A stretch of DNA of 64,000 nt from JAKVBK01 sp022447275 (GCA_047125605.1 CP138932.1:3534001-3598000), one strand, 5' to 3'; numbered from the stretch's first letter, positions 54,147-63,643 are shown. The notes: generated by a model not told the origin, from the letters alone. A program made the numbers and translations.

Positions 54147-56456
54147 CTATGCGCCCCAGGGGATCCAAACGGTTTTCACTGTGGTTGCGTGCCGCAAGGT
54201 CTCGCGCATGTCGGCGGGGGGCTGCGGTGCAATCCAGCTGCGCTTGAGGTTGCCCGCCGCGCGGCGTTCCACAGCCTCTGACAGCGCCGATTGCCCAAAG
54301 CACCACAGCGCATCCAGACCAAGATGATCGGCCAGCGTGTCGGCCAGAGATGCGGCCGGGCCCGTGACGATATTGACCACGCCAGCGGGCACATCGGATG
54401 TCTCGAGCACCTGATAGAAATCCGTCATGGCGAGGGGCGCGCTCGGCGAGGGCACCAATACCACCCGGTTGCCCATGGCCAGCGCTGCGGCCAGTGCCCG
54501 GATCGGGGCGGCCAGCGGCGCGCCATCGGGGCAGATGATTCCGATCGTGCCCACCGGGGCATTCATCGCAATGGCCGTGCCACGCAGGGGGACGGGCTTT
54601 GCCGCGCCATCCAGTTTGTCCGCCCAGGCTGCGGCTGAAAACAGCGCGTCCAGCGCGTCTTCCAGTTCGGTTTCCGGCGCTGCAACGCCAAGGGCCGCGA
54701 GGCGTGCCGTCATTTCCGCGCCGCGCGCGGCAAGGTTTTCGGCCATGTAGTAGAGGATCTGAGCACGCAGATGCGCGGTGCTGGCAGACCATCCCGCCGC
54801 CTTGCCCGCGGCCTCGACAGCGTTGCGGATATCTTTGCGGCTGCCGGCGCCTACATGGCCCAGCAGCTGGCTGCCAGCGCCAGAAATGGCGATGCTGTGG
54901 CCGCTGTCTGGCCGGGCCTGCTTGCCGCCCACATACATCTTTGCCGTACGGTCGATGCTATCGGGGGTCGAGGCGATGCCCTCGGCCAGAGCGGGCGCGG
55001 GGGCGGTGCTGGGGCCTTTGGTATAGGCATACATGCCTTCCCACCCGCCTTCGCGGCCAAACCCGCTTTCTCGCACGCCGCCGAATCCTGCGGCGGCATC
55101 AAACATGTTGGTGCCATTCACCCAGATCACCCCGGCTTCAAGGCGCGGGGCAATGTCGAGGGCGGTGTTGATGTTCTCAGACCAGACCGAAGCTGCCAGC
55201 CCGTAGCGCGTGTTGTTGGCAAGTGCGATGGCCTCATCGGGGGTGCGGAACGTGCCCGACACAAGCACCGGCCCGAAGATCTCTTCCTGCATCAGCGGAT
55301 CGGCGGGGGCCAATCCCGCGATCAGCGTGGGCGGGTAGAAACAGCCGGTGTCGGGCAGGGGGCAGGGGGCAACGAATGTCTCGCCTGCGGTGTTTGCGGC
55401 CACCATCGCGGCAATGCGCGCGTGCTGAACCGGGTCGACGATCGCGCCCACGTCGATGCATTTATCCAAGGGATCACCGATCCGTAGCGAGGCCATGCGG
55501 GTGCGCAGCTTGGCATGGAAGGCGTCGGCGATGCCCTCCTGCACCAACAGACGAGAGCCCGCGCAGCAGACCTGGCCTCCATTGAACCAGATCGCATCCA
55601 CAAGCCCTTCGACCGCGCTGTCCAGATCGGCATCTTCGAACACGATGTAGGGGGATTTGCCGCCAAGCTCCAAGGTGAGGGGAATGTCGCGTCCGGCAGT
55701 GGCCTCGCGGATCCGCCGCCCCACCTCGGTGGAGCCCGTAAAGGCCACCTTGTCTACCTCCGCATCGACGAGGGCGGCCCCGGTGGCCCCATCTCCTGTG
55801 ACGATGTTCACAGTGCCTGCGGGCAGGCCAGCCTGCGTGCAGATCTCGGCAAAGAAGAGGGCGGTGAGGGGCGTATACTCGGCGGGCTTCAGGACAACCG
55901 TGTTGCCAGCGGCCAGGGCGGGCGCAACCTTCCAGGCCAGCATCAGAAGGGGGAAATTCCACGGGATAACCTGAGCGCAAACACCCAGCGGGCTGCGTTC
56001 GGGCAGTTGCGTTGCCATCAGCTGCGCCATGCCCGCGTGATAGTAGAAATGGCGCTGGACGAGGGGGATATCGATATCGCGGCTTTCGCGGATCGGCTTG
56101 CCTGTGTCCAATGTCTCGAGCACGGCCAGAAGGCGCGCGTGTTTCTGGCAGAGCCGCGCCAGGGCATAGAGATGGCGTGCACGGGCATGTCCGCTGAGCC
56201 CTGCCCAAGCCGGTTGGGCCGCGCGGGCGGCGGCCACTGCGGCGCGCACATCGGCGTCCGTGCCTTGGCTGATCTCGGCGAGGACGCTGCCATCGGCCGG
56301 ATTGCGGGTTTCAAAGGTGTCAGCCGCTTCTGTCATGGTGCCGTTGATGAAATGGCCAAACCGTCGGCTGTTGGCATCCAACCAGGCCAGGGCCTCTGCT
56401 GCGCTTTCGGGCGCGGGGCCGTATTCCATGCTCTCAAGAATGTCGCTTACGCTCAT
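54147..56456 (-). CDS. ALDH16-type two-domain aldehyde dehydrogenase
   Basis: A 769-residue protein, far longer than a usual 490-residue aldehyde dehydrogenase. Residues about 1-490 form a complete enzyme: Glu in LTLELGGKSPYIVFEDAD and the catalytic Cys in NGGQVCCAGSRLLVQ (near residue 295). Residues about 500-769 form a second, shortened domain (MYVGGKQARPDSG, APVGTIGIICPDGAPLAAPIRALAAALAMGN, VPAGVVNIVTGPA) with no catalytic Cys motif. This is the plan of ALDH16; a bacterial ALDH16 from Loktanella has been characterised. It lies 93 bases after deoC on the same strand, pointing to acetaldehyde or another deoxysugar-derived aldehyde. Confidence 0.9.
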   Translation of the reverse strand: MSVSDILESMEYGPAPESAAEALAWLDANSRRFGHFINGTMTEAADTFETRNPADGSVLAEISQGTDADVRAAVAAARAAQPAWAGLSGHARARHLYALARLCQKHARLLAVLETLDTGKPIRESRDIDIPLVQRHFYYHAGMAQLMATQLPERSPLGVCAQVIPWNFPLLMLAWKVAPALAAGNTVVLKPAEYTPLTALFFAEICTQAGLPAGTVNIVTGDGATGAALVDAEVDKVAFTGSTEVGRRIREATAGRDIPLTLELGGKSPYIVFEDADLDSAVEGLVDAIWFNGGQVCCAGSRLLVQEGIADAFHAKLRTRMASLRIGDPLDKCIDVGAIVDPVQHARIAAMVAANTAGETFVAPCPLPDTGCFYPPTLIAGLAPADPLMQEEIFGPVLVSGTFRTPDEAIALANNTRYGLAASVWSENINTALDIAPRLEAGVIWVNGTNMFDAAAGFGGVRESGFGREGGWEGMYAYTKGPSTAPAPALAEGIASTPDSIDRTAKMYVGGKQARPDSGHSIAISGAGSQLLGHVGAGSRKDIRNAVEAAGKAAGWSASTAHLRAQILYYMAENLAARGAEMTARLAALGVAAPETELEDALDALFSAAAWADKLDGAAKPVPLRGTAIAMNAPVGTIGIICPDGAPLAAPIRALAAALAMGNRVVLVPSPSAPLAMTDFYQVLETSDVPAGVVNIVTGPAASLADTLADHLGLDALWCFGQSALSEAVERRAAGNLKRSWIAPQPPADMRETLRHATTVKTVWIPWGA

Positions 56457-56549
56457 GTCTTTCCCCTGCTGGGTTGGCGCTTGTGTCTGAGTTGCGCCGC
56501 GTGTCTGTCGTCTATCTGGGCGGTGCCGAGTGCGCCGGTCTGTGCTGCC

Positions 56550-57569
56550 TCAGCTGGTGGCGTGGCGCCAGGTTGCGGAATAGGCGCCGGTTACATGGTG
56601 TTCGAGCTGCCGTTCGATATCGCCCAACAGCGAGGACGCCCCAAAGCGGAACAGGTCCGGCTCAAGCCAGCGGCGGCCCAGCTCTTCCTTCAGGAGCATC
56701 AGGTAAACCAGCGCATCCTTCGCCGCTGAGATGCCGCCAGCGGGTTTGTAGCCCACCTGATGGCCCGTTCTGTCGGCGTAGTCCCGAATGGCGCGCAGCA
56801 TCACAAGGGTCACAGGCAGCGTTGCATTCACCGGTTCCTTGCCCGTGGATGTCTTGATGAAGTCGGCCCCTGCCATCATGCATACGAGAGAGGCCCGCGC
56901 CACGTTGCGCAGGGTGCCCAGCTCGCCGGTGGCCAGAATTGCTTTCACATGGGCCTGCCCACACGCTGCCCGAAAGGCCGCCATCTCATCATAAAGCGCT
57001 TGCCAGTTCCCGGTCAGAACGTGGCGCCGCGAGATTACGATATCGATCTCATCGGCACCGGCTGCCACGCTTTCTTCGATCTCGCGAATCCGCAGATGCA
57101 GGGGGGACAAACCGGCCGGAAACCCGGTGGAAACCGCTGCCACCGGCAGCGACGTGCCGGCGAGCGCCGCTTTCGCCGGTGCGATCATGTCGTGGTAGAC
57201 ACAGACGGCACCCACTGTCAGCCCCTCGGCCCCGAGCGCCTGCGCCAGATCTGCGCGTAAGGGGCTGCGGGCCTTGGCGCACAGGCGAGCCACGCGCCCA
57301 TCCGTGTCATCGCCTGCCAATGTTGTGAGGTCGATGCAGCTGAGCGCCTTGAGCAGCCAGGCGGCCTGGTGGGCCTTTTTCACAGACCGGCGGCCTGGAA
57401 GCGTGGCGCATCTGCGCTCGATCGCTGACCGGTTTGCCTGGGCACCCAGAACCCAATCCATGTCCAGTGCCATGCCCGGATTGCGGATGTGGCCCAACTG
57501 CGGCAGTTGCGCGGTCTGTGTGGATGCTACGGCGGGCGCGGTTGGGGCGGGTGTCTGGATATCTGACAT
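56550..57569 (-). CDS. deoC: Deoxyribose-phosphate aldolase
   Basis: DeoC, about 339 residues, splits deoxyribose 5-phosphate into glyceraldehyde 3-phosphate and acetaldehyde. The Schiff-base lysine is in GADFIKTSTGKEPVNAT and the proton-relay lysine in VGYKPAGGISAAKDA. The N-terminus is about 80 residues longer than in short DeoC proteins and Pro/Ala-rich at the start. The cotranscribed ALDH16 gene suggests acetaldehyde removal. A perfect inverted repeat lies about 90 bases upstream. Confidence 0.95.
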   Translation of the reverse strand: MSDIQTPAPTAPAVASTQTAQLPQLGHIRNPGMALDMDWVLGAQANRSAIERRCATLPGRRSVKKAHQAAWLLKALSCIDLTTLAGDDTDGRVARLCAKARSPLRADLAQALGAEGLTVGAVCVYHDMIAPAKAALAGTSLPVAAVSTGFPAGLSPLHLRIREIEESVAAGADEIDIVISRRHVLTGNWQALYDEMAAFRAACGQAHVKAILATGELGTLRNVARASLVCMMAGADFIKTSTGKEPVNATLPVTLVMLRAIRDYADRTGHQVGYKPAGGISAAKDALVYLMLLKEELGRRWLEPDLFRFGASSLLGDIERQLEHHVTGAYSATWRHATS

Positions 57570-57657
57570 TGGGAAGGCTCGTTGCGTGGCTGGAGCAGGT
57601 GCGCTCCGCAGGCACATTGACCTGACCTGCGTGCTGGAGGCAACCGCTACGTCACGA

Positions 57658-57683
57658 TGTTTTTGATCGAAAGGTCAAAAACA
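57658..57683. promoter_or_regulatory. Inverted repeat upstream of deoC, possible operator
   Basis: TGTTTTTGA-TCGAAAGG-TCAAAAACA is a perfect 9-bp dyad with an 8-base spacer, in the gap between deoC and the TerB-like gene, about 90 bases before the deoC start. It looks like a repressor-binding site. I see no second copy near the cdd-deoA operon. Confidence 0.5.
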
Positions 57684-57799
57684 GGCCTTTTGTTGCCCTG
57701 AGCGGACCGTTTTTCGGGGGCGGCGCAGGATTTAAGGTGAAAGGCGCGCGCGGGCTTCGGGCAGCGCCATTGAGATCGCCTCAGATGTAGAGTTTCTGC

Positions 57800-58222
57800 T
57801 CAGAGCACCATATGGCGCGCCCGTGCGCCGCGTTCGATCGCGGCGCCGTGCAAACGGTCCACGGCCAACTCATGGCGCAAAGCCTGCAGCAGCCTCAGCT
57901 CTACCTGTTGCAGGCGACCATCGGCCGCCGCCACATCACAGGCCAGCGCATAGGCAGTTTCACTGAGTTTTTGCGGCAAGGTTTGCCGGATCAGGCCCAG
58001 AAACGCCTCGACCCCGTCTTCATCCTCGAAGAGTTCAAACACCATAGCCGAAACGGATTGCATCCTGTCCTGATCATAATTCGCAAAGATCGGCAGATGG
58101 TTCACGATGCGCTGGATCGTCACCAGTTCGGTTGTCCGGATGTTCGAATCAGATACCGATACCGCGATCATGACTGCGATCAGCGCGTCCTGCGGCGACA
58201 TCGGGGCGGTTGGCTTTTCCAA
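57800..58222 (-). CDS. TerB-like protein
   Basis: A 140-residue helical protein of the TerB family. It shows the two-repeat pattern LIAVMIAVSVSDSNIRTTELVTI and YALACDVAAADGRLQQVELRLLQAL, whose acidic residues may bind metal. The family is named for tellurite resistance but most members lie outside ter operons, as here. Role unknown. It diverges from lysK. Confidence 0.85.
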   Translation of the reverse strand: MEKPTAPMSPQDALIAVMIAVSVSDSNIRTTELVTIQRIVNHLPIFANYDQDRMQSVSAMVFELFEDEDGVEAFLGLIRQTLPQKLSETAYALACDVAAADGRLQQVELRLLQALRHELAVDRLHGAAIERGARARHMVL

Positions 58223-58467
58223 GAGGTGGCTCCTTCACGTACGTCCTTGCAGGGTACGGGGCGCGGGCCCCTTGGGCAATGCGGCACGTGCATACCGGCC
58301 TGCAATTCCGCTGTTTTTGCGTCTTTGGGCCTGTGGATCGCCGTCCGATCGTGCTTGCGGCATTGACCCGGACGCGCCACAGGCATAGCACACGCCGCGG
58401 GCCAATTCGGGCCCGAAATCCGTCTCTGGGCCTGCCCGGGCCCAATCTCCGCAAAAGGAATACCCCA

Positions 58468-60045
58468 ATGACCACCCTGCGTGACGCCGCAATGACCTCC
58501 AAGGCTTGGCCCTTTGAAGAGGCGCGCCGGGTGCTCAAACGCTATGAGAAAGCCCCGCCCGAGAAGGGATATGTGCTGTTTGAGACGGGCTATGGGCCCT
58601 CAGGTTTGCCGCATATTGGCACGTTCGGCGAGGTTCTGCGGACGACGATGATCCAGCGCGCCTTTGAGATCCTCTCGGATATTCCCACCCGCCTTATCTG
58701 CTTCTCGGATGATATGGATGGGATGCGCAAGGTGCCCGGCAATGTGCCCAATCAGGAGATGCTCGCCGAACATCTGCAAAAGCCGTTGACGGCTGTACCC
58801 GATCCCTTTGGCACCCATGACAGCTTTGGCGATCACAACAACGCTATGCTGCGCCGGTTCCTCGATACTTTCGGCTTTCAGTACACGTTCTATTCGGCCA
58901 CGGAATTCTACAAGAGCGGCCAGTTTGACGCTGTGCTGCTGCGCGCGGCGGAAAAGTATGACGAGGTCATGGCCGTCATGCTCAAGTCTCTGCGCGAAGA
59001 GCGCCGCCAGACCTATTCGATTTTTCTGCCGATCCATCCAGAGACGGGCCGGGTGCTCTATGTGCCCATGAAAGCCGTCGACGCCGCCAATGGCACTGTC
59101 ACCTTCGACGATCCGGATGGCCGCGAGTGGACCGTCCCGGTTACGGGCGGCAACGTAAAGCTGCAATGGAAGCCCGATTTCGGTGCGCGCTGGGCGGCGC
59201 TGGGCGTCGATTTCGAGATGTATGGCAAGGACCATTCCACCAACACCCCGATCTATGACAGGATCTGCCGCATCCTCGGCCATCCCGCACCGGAGCATTT
59301 CACCTATGAACTGTTCCTCGATGACAAGGGCCAGAAGATCTCCAAAACCTCCGGCAACGGAATTTCGATCGACGAATGGCTGACCTATGCCTCGACCGAG
59401 AGCCTGTCCTATTTCATGTATCAAAAGCCCAAGACCGCAAAGCGGATGCATTTCGATGTGATCCCCCGGGCTATGGACGAATACCACCAGCAGCTGCGTG
59501 CTTATGTCGATCAGGATGAAAAGGCCCGGCTGGCCAACCCCGTGTTCCACATCCACGGTCAGGATGTGCCGCAAAGCGACATGGTTGTGCCCTTCTCGAT
59601 GCTGCTCAATCTTGCCTCCGCTGCCGGGGCCGAGAATACCGAACAGATGTGGGGCTTTATCCGCCGCTACGCGCCTGAGGCCACGCCCGAAACCCATCCG
59701 GGGCTGGATGCGGCGGCCGGGTTTGCCGTGCGCTACTATCAAGACTTCGTCAAACCGGCGAAAACCTTCCGCGCCCCGTCCGATCAGGAACGTGCAGCCC
59801 TGTCCCATTTGGCAGATCGGCTTCGGGCATGGGATGGCCCGATCGATGCAGAGGCCCTTCAGTCGGAGGTTTTCGCGGTGGGCAAGGCCCATGGATTTGA
59901 ACCGCTGCGCGACTGGTTCAAGGCCATCTACGAAGTGTTGCTCGGGGCCAGCCAAGGGCCACGCTTTGGGGGATTCGTCGCGCTTTACGGTGTTGAAGAG
60001 ACGGTTTCCCTGATTGAAGCGGGGCTGGAAGGTGCTTTAGGCTGA
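58468..60045 (+). CDS. lysK: Lysyl-tRNA synthetase, class I
   Basis: A 525-residue class I lysyl-tRNA synthetase, the archaeal-type form found in many alphaproteobacteria in place of class II LysS. It has the HIGH-type motif GPSGLPHIGTFGEVLRTTM and the KMSKS-type motif DKGQKISKTSGNGISIDEWL. The ATG at 58468 follows AAAAGGAA by seven bases; a longer frame starting at 58210 would add non-conserved sequence. It appears complete. Confidence 0.96.
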   Translation: MTTLRDAAMTSKAWPFEEARRVLKRYEKAPPEKGYVLFETGYGPSGLPHIGTFGEVLRTTMIQRAFEILSDIPTRLICFSDDMDGMRKVPGNVPNQEMLAEHLQKPLTAVPDPFGTHDSFGDHNNAMLRRFLDTFGFQYTFYSATEFYKSGQFDAVLLRAAEKYDEVMAVMLKSLREERRQTYSIFLPIHPETGRVLYVPMKAVDAANGTVTFDDPDGREWTVPVTGGNVKLQWKPDFGARWAALGVDFEMYGKDHSTNTPIYDRICRILGHPAPEHFTYELFLDDKGQKISKTSGNGISIDEWLTYASTESLSYFMYQKPKTAKRMHFDVIPRAMDEYHQQLRAYVDQDEKARLANPVFHIHGQDVPQSDMVVPFSMLLNLASAAGAENTEQMWGFIRRYAPEATPETHPGLDAAAGFAVRYYQDFVKPAKTFRAPSDQERAALSHLADRLRAWDGPIDAEALQSEVFAVGKAHGFEPLRDWFKAIYEVLLGASQGPRFGGFVALYGVEETVSLIEAGLEGALG

Positions 60046-60210
60046 TATTTGTGCATCCAGAAAAAAACATAAATAAATTCAGTTGTTTGTAAAATCTGCG
60101 ATAAGCTTCCTGAGGCGTGAATCCGGTCGGTACGCCTCGGATTCCGCCAGAAGCGGTTGATTTTGTCGCAGATCGTTCCATCATTTCGCACCGGAAGGTG
60201 GGATGCCGGT

Positions 60211-60627
60211 GTGAGAACATTTACCTACATAATCGCCCTTTTGGGCACTGTTTGTACGCTTGCAAGCGCACCGCGCGCCCAAGCTGAAATCCCGCTGGTG
60301 ACGGACACAATCACGCGCCAGCTTGAGGCTTTTAAGCAAGACGACTTCGAGACGGCGTTTCGCTTCGCATCGCCCATGATCAAGGGCATGTTTGGCTCGT
60401 CGCAGCGGTTCGGCCAAATGGTCCGGCAGGGCTATCCGATGGTCTGGCGCCCCGCGGACGTGCGCTATGGGGCCGCCGTTGAAGACGGGCCCACCGTGCG
60501 GCAGCTTGTGATTATCACCGATGGTGCCGGTACCATGCACTATTTGGAATATGAGATGATCCCTGGCGCGGACGGCTGGGTCATCAACGGCGTCAGACGC
60601 GTCGAACCCCCGGAGGTTGGCGTATGA
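60211..60627 (+). CDS. Exported DUF4864 protein
   Basis: A 138-residue protein with a signal peptide (FTYIIALLGTVCTLASAPRAQA) and the DUF4864 pattern ITRQLEAFKQDDFETAFRFASPMIKGMFGSSQRFGQMVRQGYP. Members are likely periplasmic and of unknown function. The start is a GTG at 60211 after GGAAGGTGG; a TTG at 60157 is in frame but has no site. It overlaps the next gene by four bases (ATGA). Confidence 0.82.
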   Translation: MRTFTYIIALLGTVCTLASAPRAQAEIPLVTDTITRQLEAFKQDDFETAFRFASPMIKGMFGSSQRFGQMVRQGYPMVWRPADVRYGAAVEDGPTVRQLVIITDGAGTMHYLEYEMIPGADGWVINGVRRVEPPEVGV

Positions 60628-61205
60628 CGACAACACGCACCCGCTCTGAACGCAGCACAGCAGACGCCGTCGCCGCCCCGAAACAACACCTCCGCAAGAA
60701 TGCACGACCGCGGGCCGAAGCAAATGGGCCCCCACTGGACGCCGAGGACGTGCAACTCTATCCGCGACCGCCGCAGGTTCAGAACGTGCCGCAGAGAATT
60801 CGCATCATCGTTGACGGCATCGAAATCGTGAATACGTTTTCCGCGCTGCGCATCTGCGAGACCCATCACGCACCCACCTATTACATACCGCCATCGGACA
60901 TATTGGATGGGGTACTTGTGCCCGCACGTCTGCGCGGCACCTTTTGCGAATACAAAGGTCGGGCGAGCTACTATGACCTTAAGGTGGGCGGGATGATCTG
61001 CCCCTCCGCCGCGTGGACCTACACCCATCCCTGCGCAACCTTCGCCAAAATCGCCGGCTGCGTCGCCTTCTACGCCAATCAACTCGACGCGGCTTTTGTA
61101 GGGGACGTCCGTGCAACGGCACAGCCCGGTGGCTTTTACGGGGGCTGGGTCACGCCCAACCTGAAAGGCGTTGTGAAGGGCGAGAAGGGCACTGAACACT
61201 GGTAA
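60624..61205 (+). CDS. DUF427 domain protein
   Basis: A 193-residue protein. From about residue 58 on it is a DUF427 domain: APTYYIPPSDIL, GTFCEYKGRASYYDL, AWTYTHPCATFAKIAGCVAFYAN, and PGGFYGGWVTPNL. The first 55 residues are basic and Arg-rich and are not part of the domain. DUF427 proteins are small, widespread and of unknown function. Its start overlaps the DUF4864 stop, so the two are translationally coupled. Confidence 0.85.
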   Translation: MTTTRTRSERSTADAVAAPKQHLRKNARPRAEANGPPLDAEDVQLYPRPPQVQNVPQRIRIIVDGIEIVNTFSALRICETHHAPTYYIPPSDILDGVLVPARLRGTFCEYKGRASYYDLKVGGMICPSAAWTYTHPCATFAKIAGCVAFYANQLDAAFVGDVRATAQPGGFYGGWVTPNLKGVVKGEKGTEHW

Positions 61206-61319
61206 GGCCCGTGGGCATTGTTCTGCCCGCCTCAGATTGGTGGCAGTCGGTGCCCGCCTCTGTGCTTCTCCCGAAACACCAAATTTCCGTGCTTGAATAA
61301 GCTCCGTTCGATTGAACAA

Positions 61320-61832
61320 TCAGCTGCGCTCGGGCAGCCCCATCTCTTGCGGTGTCATGCAGTATGCTTTGCCAAAGCCACCGTTGAGGTGACCCACCTC
61401 CGTATCAAACATCACGAAGGAAAAATCCATGAAGTCCACGTAAAGCTTGGCCTTTGGATAGTGGCTCAGGTAGTGCGTACGCAGATCATCATGGCCGGCT
61501 TCCCCTTTGCGCAGAAACCGCGCCCGCGCCTGCAAAGTCAGGCGGGGATGGGTCAGGGGATCACCCTTGGGGCCTGGCTCACCGATCAGGACCGAACATC
61601 TGCCATCCCGCTTGAGCGCCTCGGTGTGGTGGGACAGGTCTGAAATCAGGCTGACAGGCGTGGCATCCGGCCCCTGCACCAGAGCAATGCGGCTTGTCAT
61701 GGGAAACCCCGTTTCCGCATCATTGACGGCCAGCACCGCGTGCTGAAACGTGCCTAGCAGATCCCGTACGATCTGGCGGGCTTCCTCATCAGTTTCGCGA
61801 ATAGGCGAGGGCGGCGGCGTTTTCTCTGTCAT
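61320..61832 (-). CDS. HugZ-like flavin-binding split-barrel protein
   Basis: A 170-residue protein of the pyridoxamine 5'-phosphate oxidase-like/HugZ fold. Typical parts are RDLLGTFQHAVLAVNDAETGFPMTSRIALV, LISDLSHHTEALKRDGRCSVLIGE and FMDFSFVMFDTEVGHLNGGFGKAY. Such proteins bind FMN or haem and may degrade haem; the C-terminal HugZ domain is absent here, so the role is open. The ATG at 61832 gives a better start than a GTG at 61853. Confidence 0.85.
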   Translation of the reverse strand: MTEKTPPPSPIRETDEEARQIVRDLLGTFQHAVLAVNDAETGFPMTSRIALVQGPDATPVSLISDLSHHTEALKRDGRCSVLIGEPGPKGDPLTHPRLTLQARARFLRKGEAGHDDLRTHYLSHYPKAKLYVDFMDFSFVMFDTEVGHLNGGFGKAYCMTPQEMGLPERS

Positions 61833-61894
61833 GCATAAAAGATGCGATGACACGGCCGCGCACGCAAGCCCGCAGCACCGCGCGCCCCTTCATC

Positions 61895-63643
61895 TCATTC
61901 CCAGCAGGAGGCCAGCACCACCGCATCCGCTGCCAAGTTTGCCAGATCTTCCGGAGCCATGGGCGCCGATTGGGCGTCGGCAACAGGCGCCGTTACGCCC
62001 GCCTGTGCCAAAAAGCCAGACAGCGCATCCGATGACACGGCGAAGCGGACATTCCCCGGCAGACTGCGCGCGCCAGAGGCTGGGGCTTGCAGCAGGCCTG
62101 TCACGCTCCCGGATCCGTCAAACACAGGGCCACCGGCATCACCGGGCAGCGCGTCCACAGAAAGCCGCAGCAGCGATGGCTCGCCTGAAAGCCCCTTGTT
62201 GTCATCGATCTGGCCAAAGGTGACGCTGGGCAGGTCCAGCCGCCCTTCAAAGGAAAAGCCTGCCAGTGCAACTTCTGAACGCAAACGCGCGGGAAGGTCG
62301 CGAAGGCTTGCCACCGCAGGCGGGCGCAGAGCCGCTTCGGGCGCCAGCAGGGCCAGGCCAAGATCCGCATCTTGGGCCACCACTTGCGCTGCGAAGTCCG
62401 TATCCAGCGTATAGCGGTTGCAAGTGGGGTCGAGCAGATCAAGGCTGGTGACGGCCTGTCCGCCCTTGTCGACCCACAAAGCCGAACGCGACTTGATCGG
62501 GCGCCGGATCTCAAGCCCCGCCACAAGATCAATCGACTGCACCTGGCCCGATCCCGCCACATCGGGCAGCACCGCCTCGAGTGACGCGTCAAAGCTGTCC
62601 TGAATGCGCTCGATGACACGTGACATCACCCGGTCATCCTCGGGGGGCCAAACCAATGTGAACCCCTTCACCGCCCCGCCAGACAAAGTGGCGTAGGTAT
62701 AGGAATGGCGCTGGGAATCCTGGCCCGTCAGGGTGAAGGATGTGGGCCGGCGAGAGCGATCCCCGTCCGCGGGCACGATCTTGAGGGTTTGCATGATGTC
62801 ATAGAGGCCGAACAAAGTCTGTTGGTCCCCTTCCTGCGAGATCAGCAAGCCTTCAAAGCCGCTGTCCCCACGGTCTGTATAGCGCACGAAAGGGGGCTCA
62901 ACGGCGTCCCGGGCCATCAGGCCCAAAGGTAGCAACAGTTCAATGCCGGCCTGCGGGTCAAAAACGGTCTCCAGTCCAAGGCGCGCAAAGACGGCCGCAT
63001 AGGCATCCAGTAATTCGCCGCGCTGGCGCGTCGTCAGCACGCCGGTTTCCGGATAGCCACGGCTGGCCTGCCACAAAGACATGGCCCGGCGTGTGCCCGG
63101 TCCGATCGCCCCATCAATGGCCGAGGTGTAAAAACCGTCCCATTGCAGCGCTTCCTGAAGCGCGCGCCGTGCATCGCCGTCCAACAATCTCTCCGACGCT
63201 CGCGCCTCGCTAACGGTTTCATCCGGCAGGGCAGGCACAGGCTGTGGCTCGGGCGCTTCGGTTACAACCTGCACCGCGTTCGGGGCCTCCGGCGCAGCAC
63301 CCACCGGATAGTAGCGCTGTCCAAGCCGGGCGGCGCCCACGATGAAGCTGTCAGCCGGCACGGCGCCCAACTGCCGCAGAGTGCGCAGCTGTTGTTCTGC
63401 CGCATCCCGATCTGCAAACGGGCCCACGGTAATTGCATACCATCCTCCAGGCACCCGATAGCCCGCCACGCCAGCGACATTTGCGGCATAGCCTGCCGCG
63501 GCTGCCTGCGCCTGCGACAGGGTCGGCTGGGCTTCAATCTGCAGGTAGACAGATCCAACGGGCTGGGCGCGCAAGGTCTGGGCGGGCAGCACCATGGCCA
63601 AGGCGGTCACAATAAGAATCAGGAAGGCAGCAGGGCGATACAC
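61895..63643 (-). CDS. SPOR-like/peptidoglycan-binding protein with degenerate trypsin-like domain
   Basis: A protein of about 582 residues. A signal peptide (FLILIVTALAMVLPAQTLRA) is followed by a SPOR-like segment, a PG_binding_1 domain (RRALQEALQWDGFYTSAIDGAIGPGTRRAMSLWQ) and a trypsin-like domain. The latter has GDAGGP near residue 500 in place of GDSGGP, and no His at the expected VTSLDLLDP position, so it should be inactive as a protease. The start is uncertain: GTG at 63643, TTG at 63664, or a GTG at 63784. Confidence 0.8.
   Translation of the reverse strand: MYRPAAFLILIVTALAMVLPAQTLRAQPVGSVYLQIEAQPTLSQAQAAAAGYAANVAGVAGYRVPGGWYAITVGPFADRDAAEQQLRTLRQLGAVPADSFIVGAARLGQRYYPVGAAPEAPNAVQVVTEAPEPQPVPALPDETVSEARASERLLDGDARRALQEALQWDGFYTSAIDGAIGPGTRRAMSLWQASRGYPETGVLTTRQRGELLDAYAAVFARLGLETVFDPQAGIELLLPLGLMARDAVEPPFVRYTDRGDSGFEGLLISQEGDQQTLFGLYDIMQTLKIVPADGDRSRRPTSFTLTGQDSQRHSYTYATLSGGAVKGFTLVWPPEDDRVMSRVIERIQDSFDASLEAVLPDVAGSGQVQSIDLVAGLEIRRPIKSRSALWVDKGGQAVTSLDLLDPTCNRYTLDTDFAAQVVAQDADLGLALLAPEAALRPPAVASLRDLPARLRSEVALAGFSFEGRLDLPSVTFGQIDDNKGLSGEPSLLRLSVDALPGDAGGPVFDGSGSVTGLLQAPASGARSLPGNVRFAVSSDALSGFLAQAGVTAPVADAQSAPMAPEDLANLAADAVVLASCWE

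Noticed and set aside
57658..57683. Reading the deoC dyad as an FNR-type site
   Set aside because: FNR sites have TTGA-N6-TCAA; here the TTGA and TCAA are separated by eight bases.
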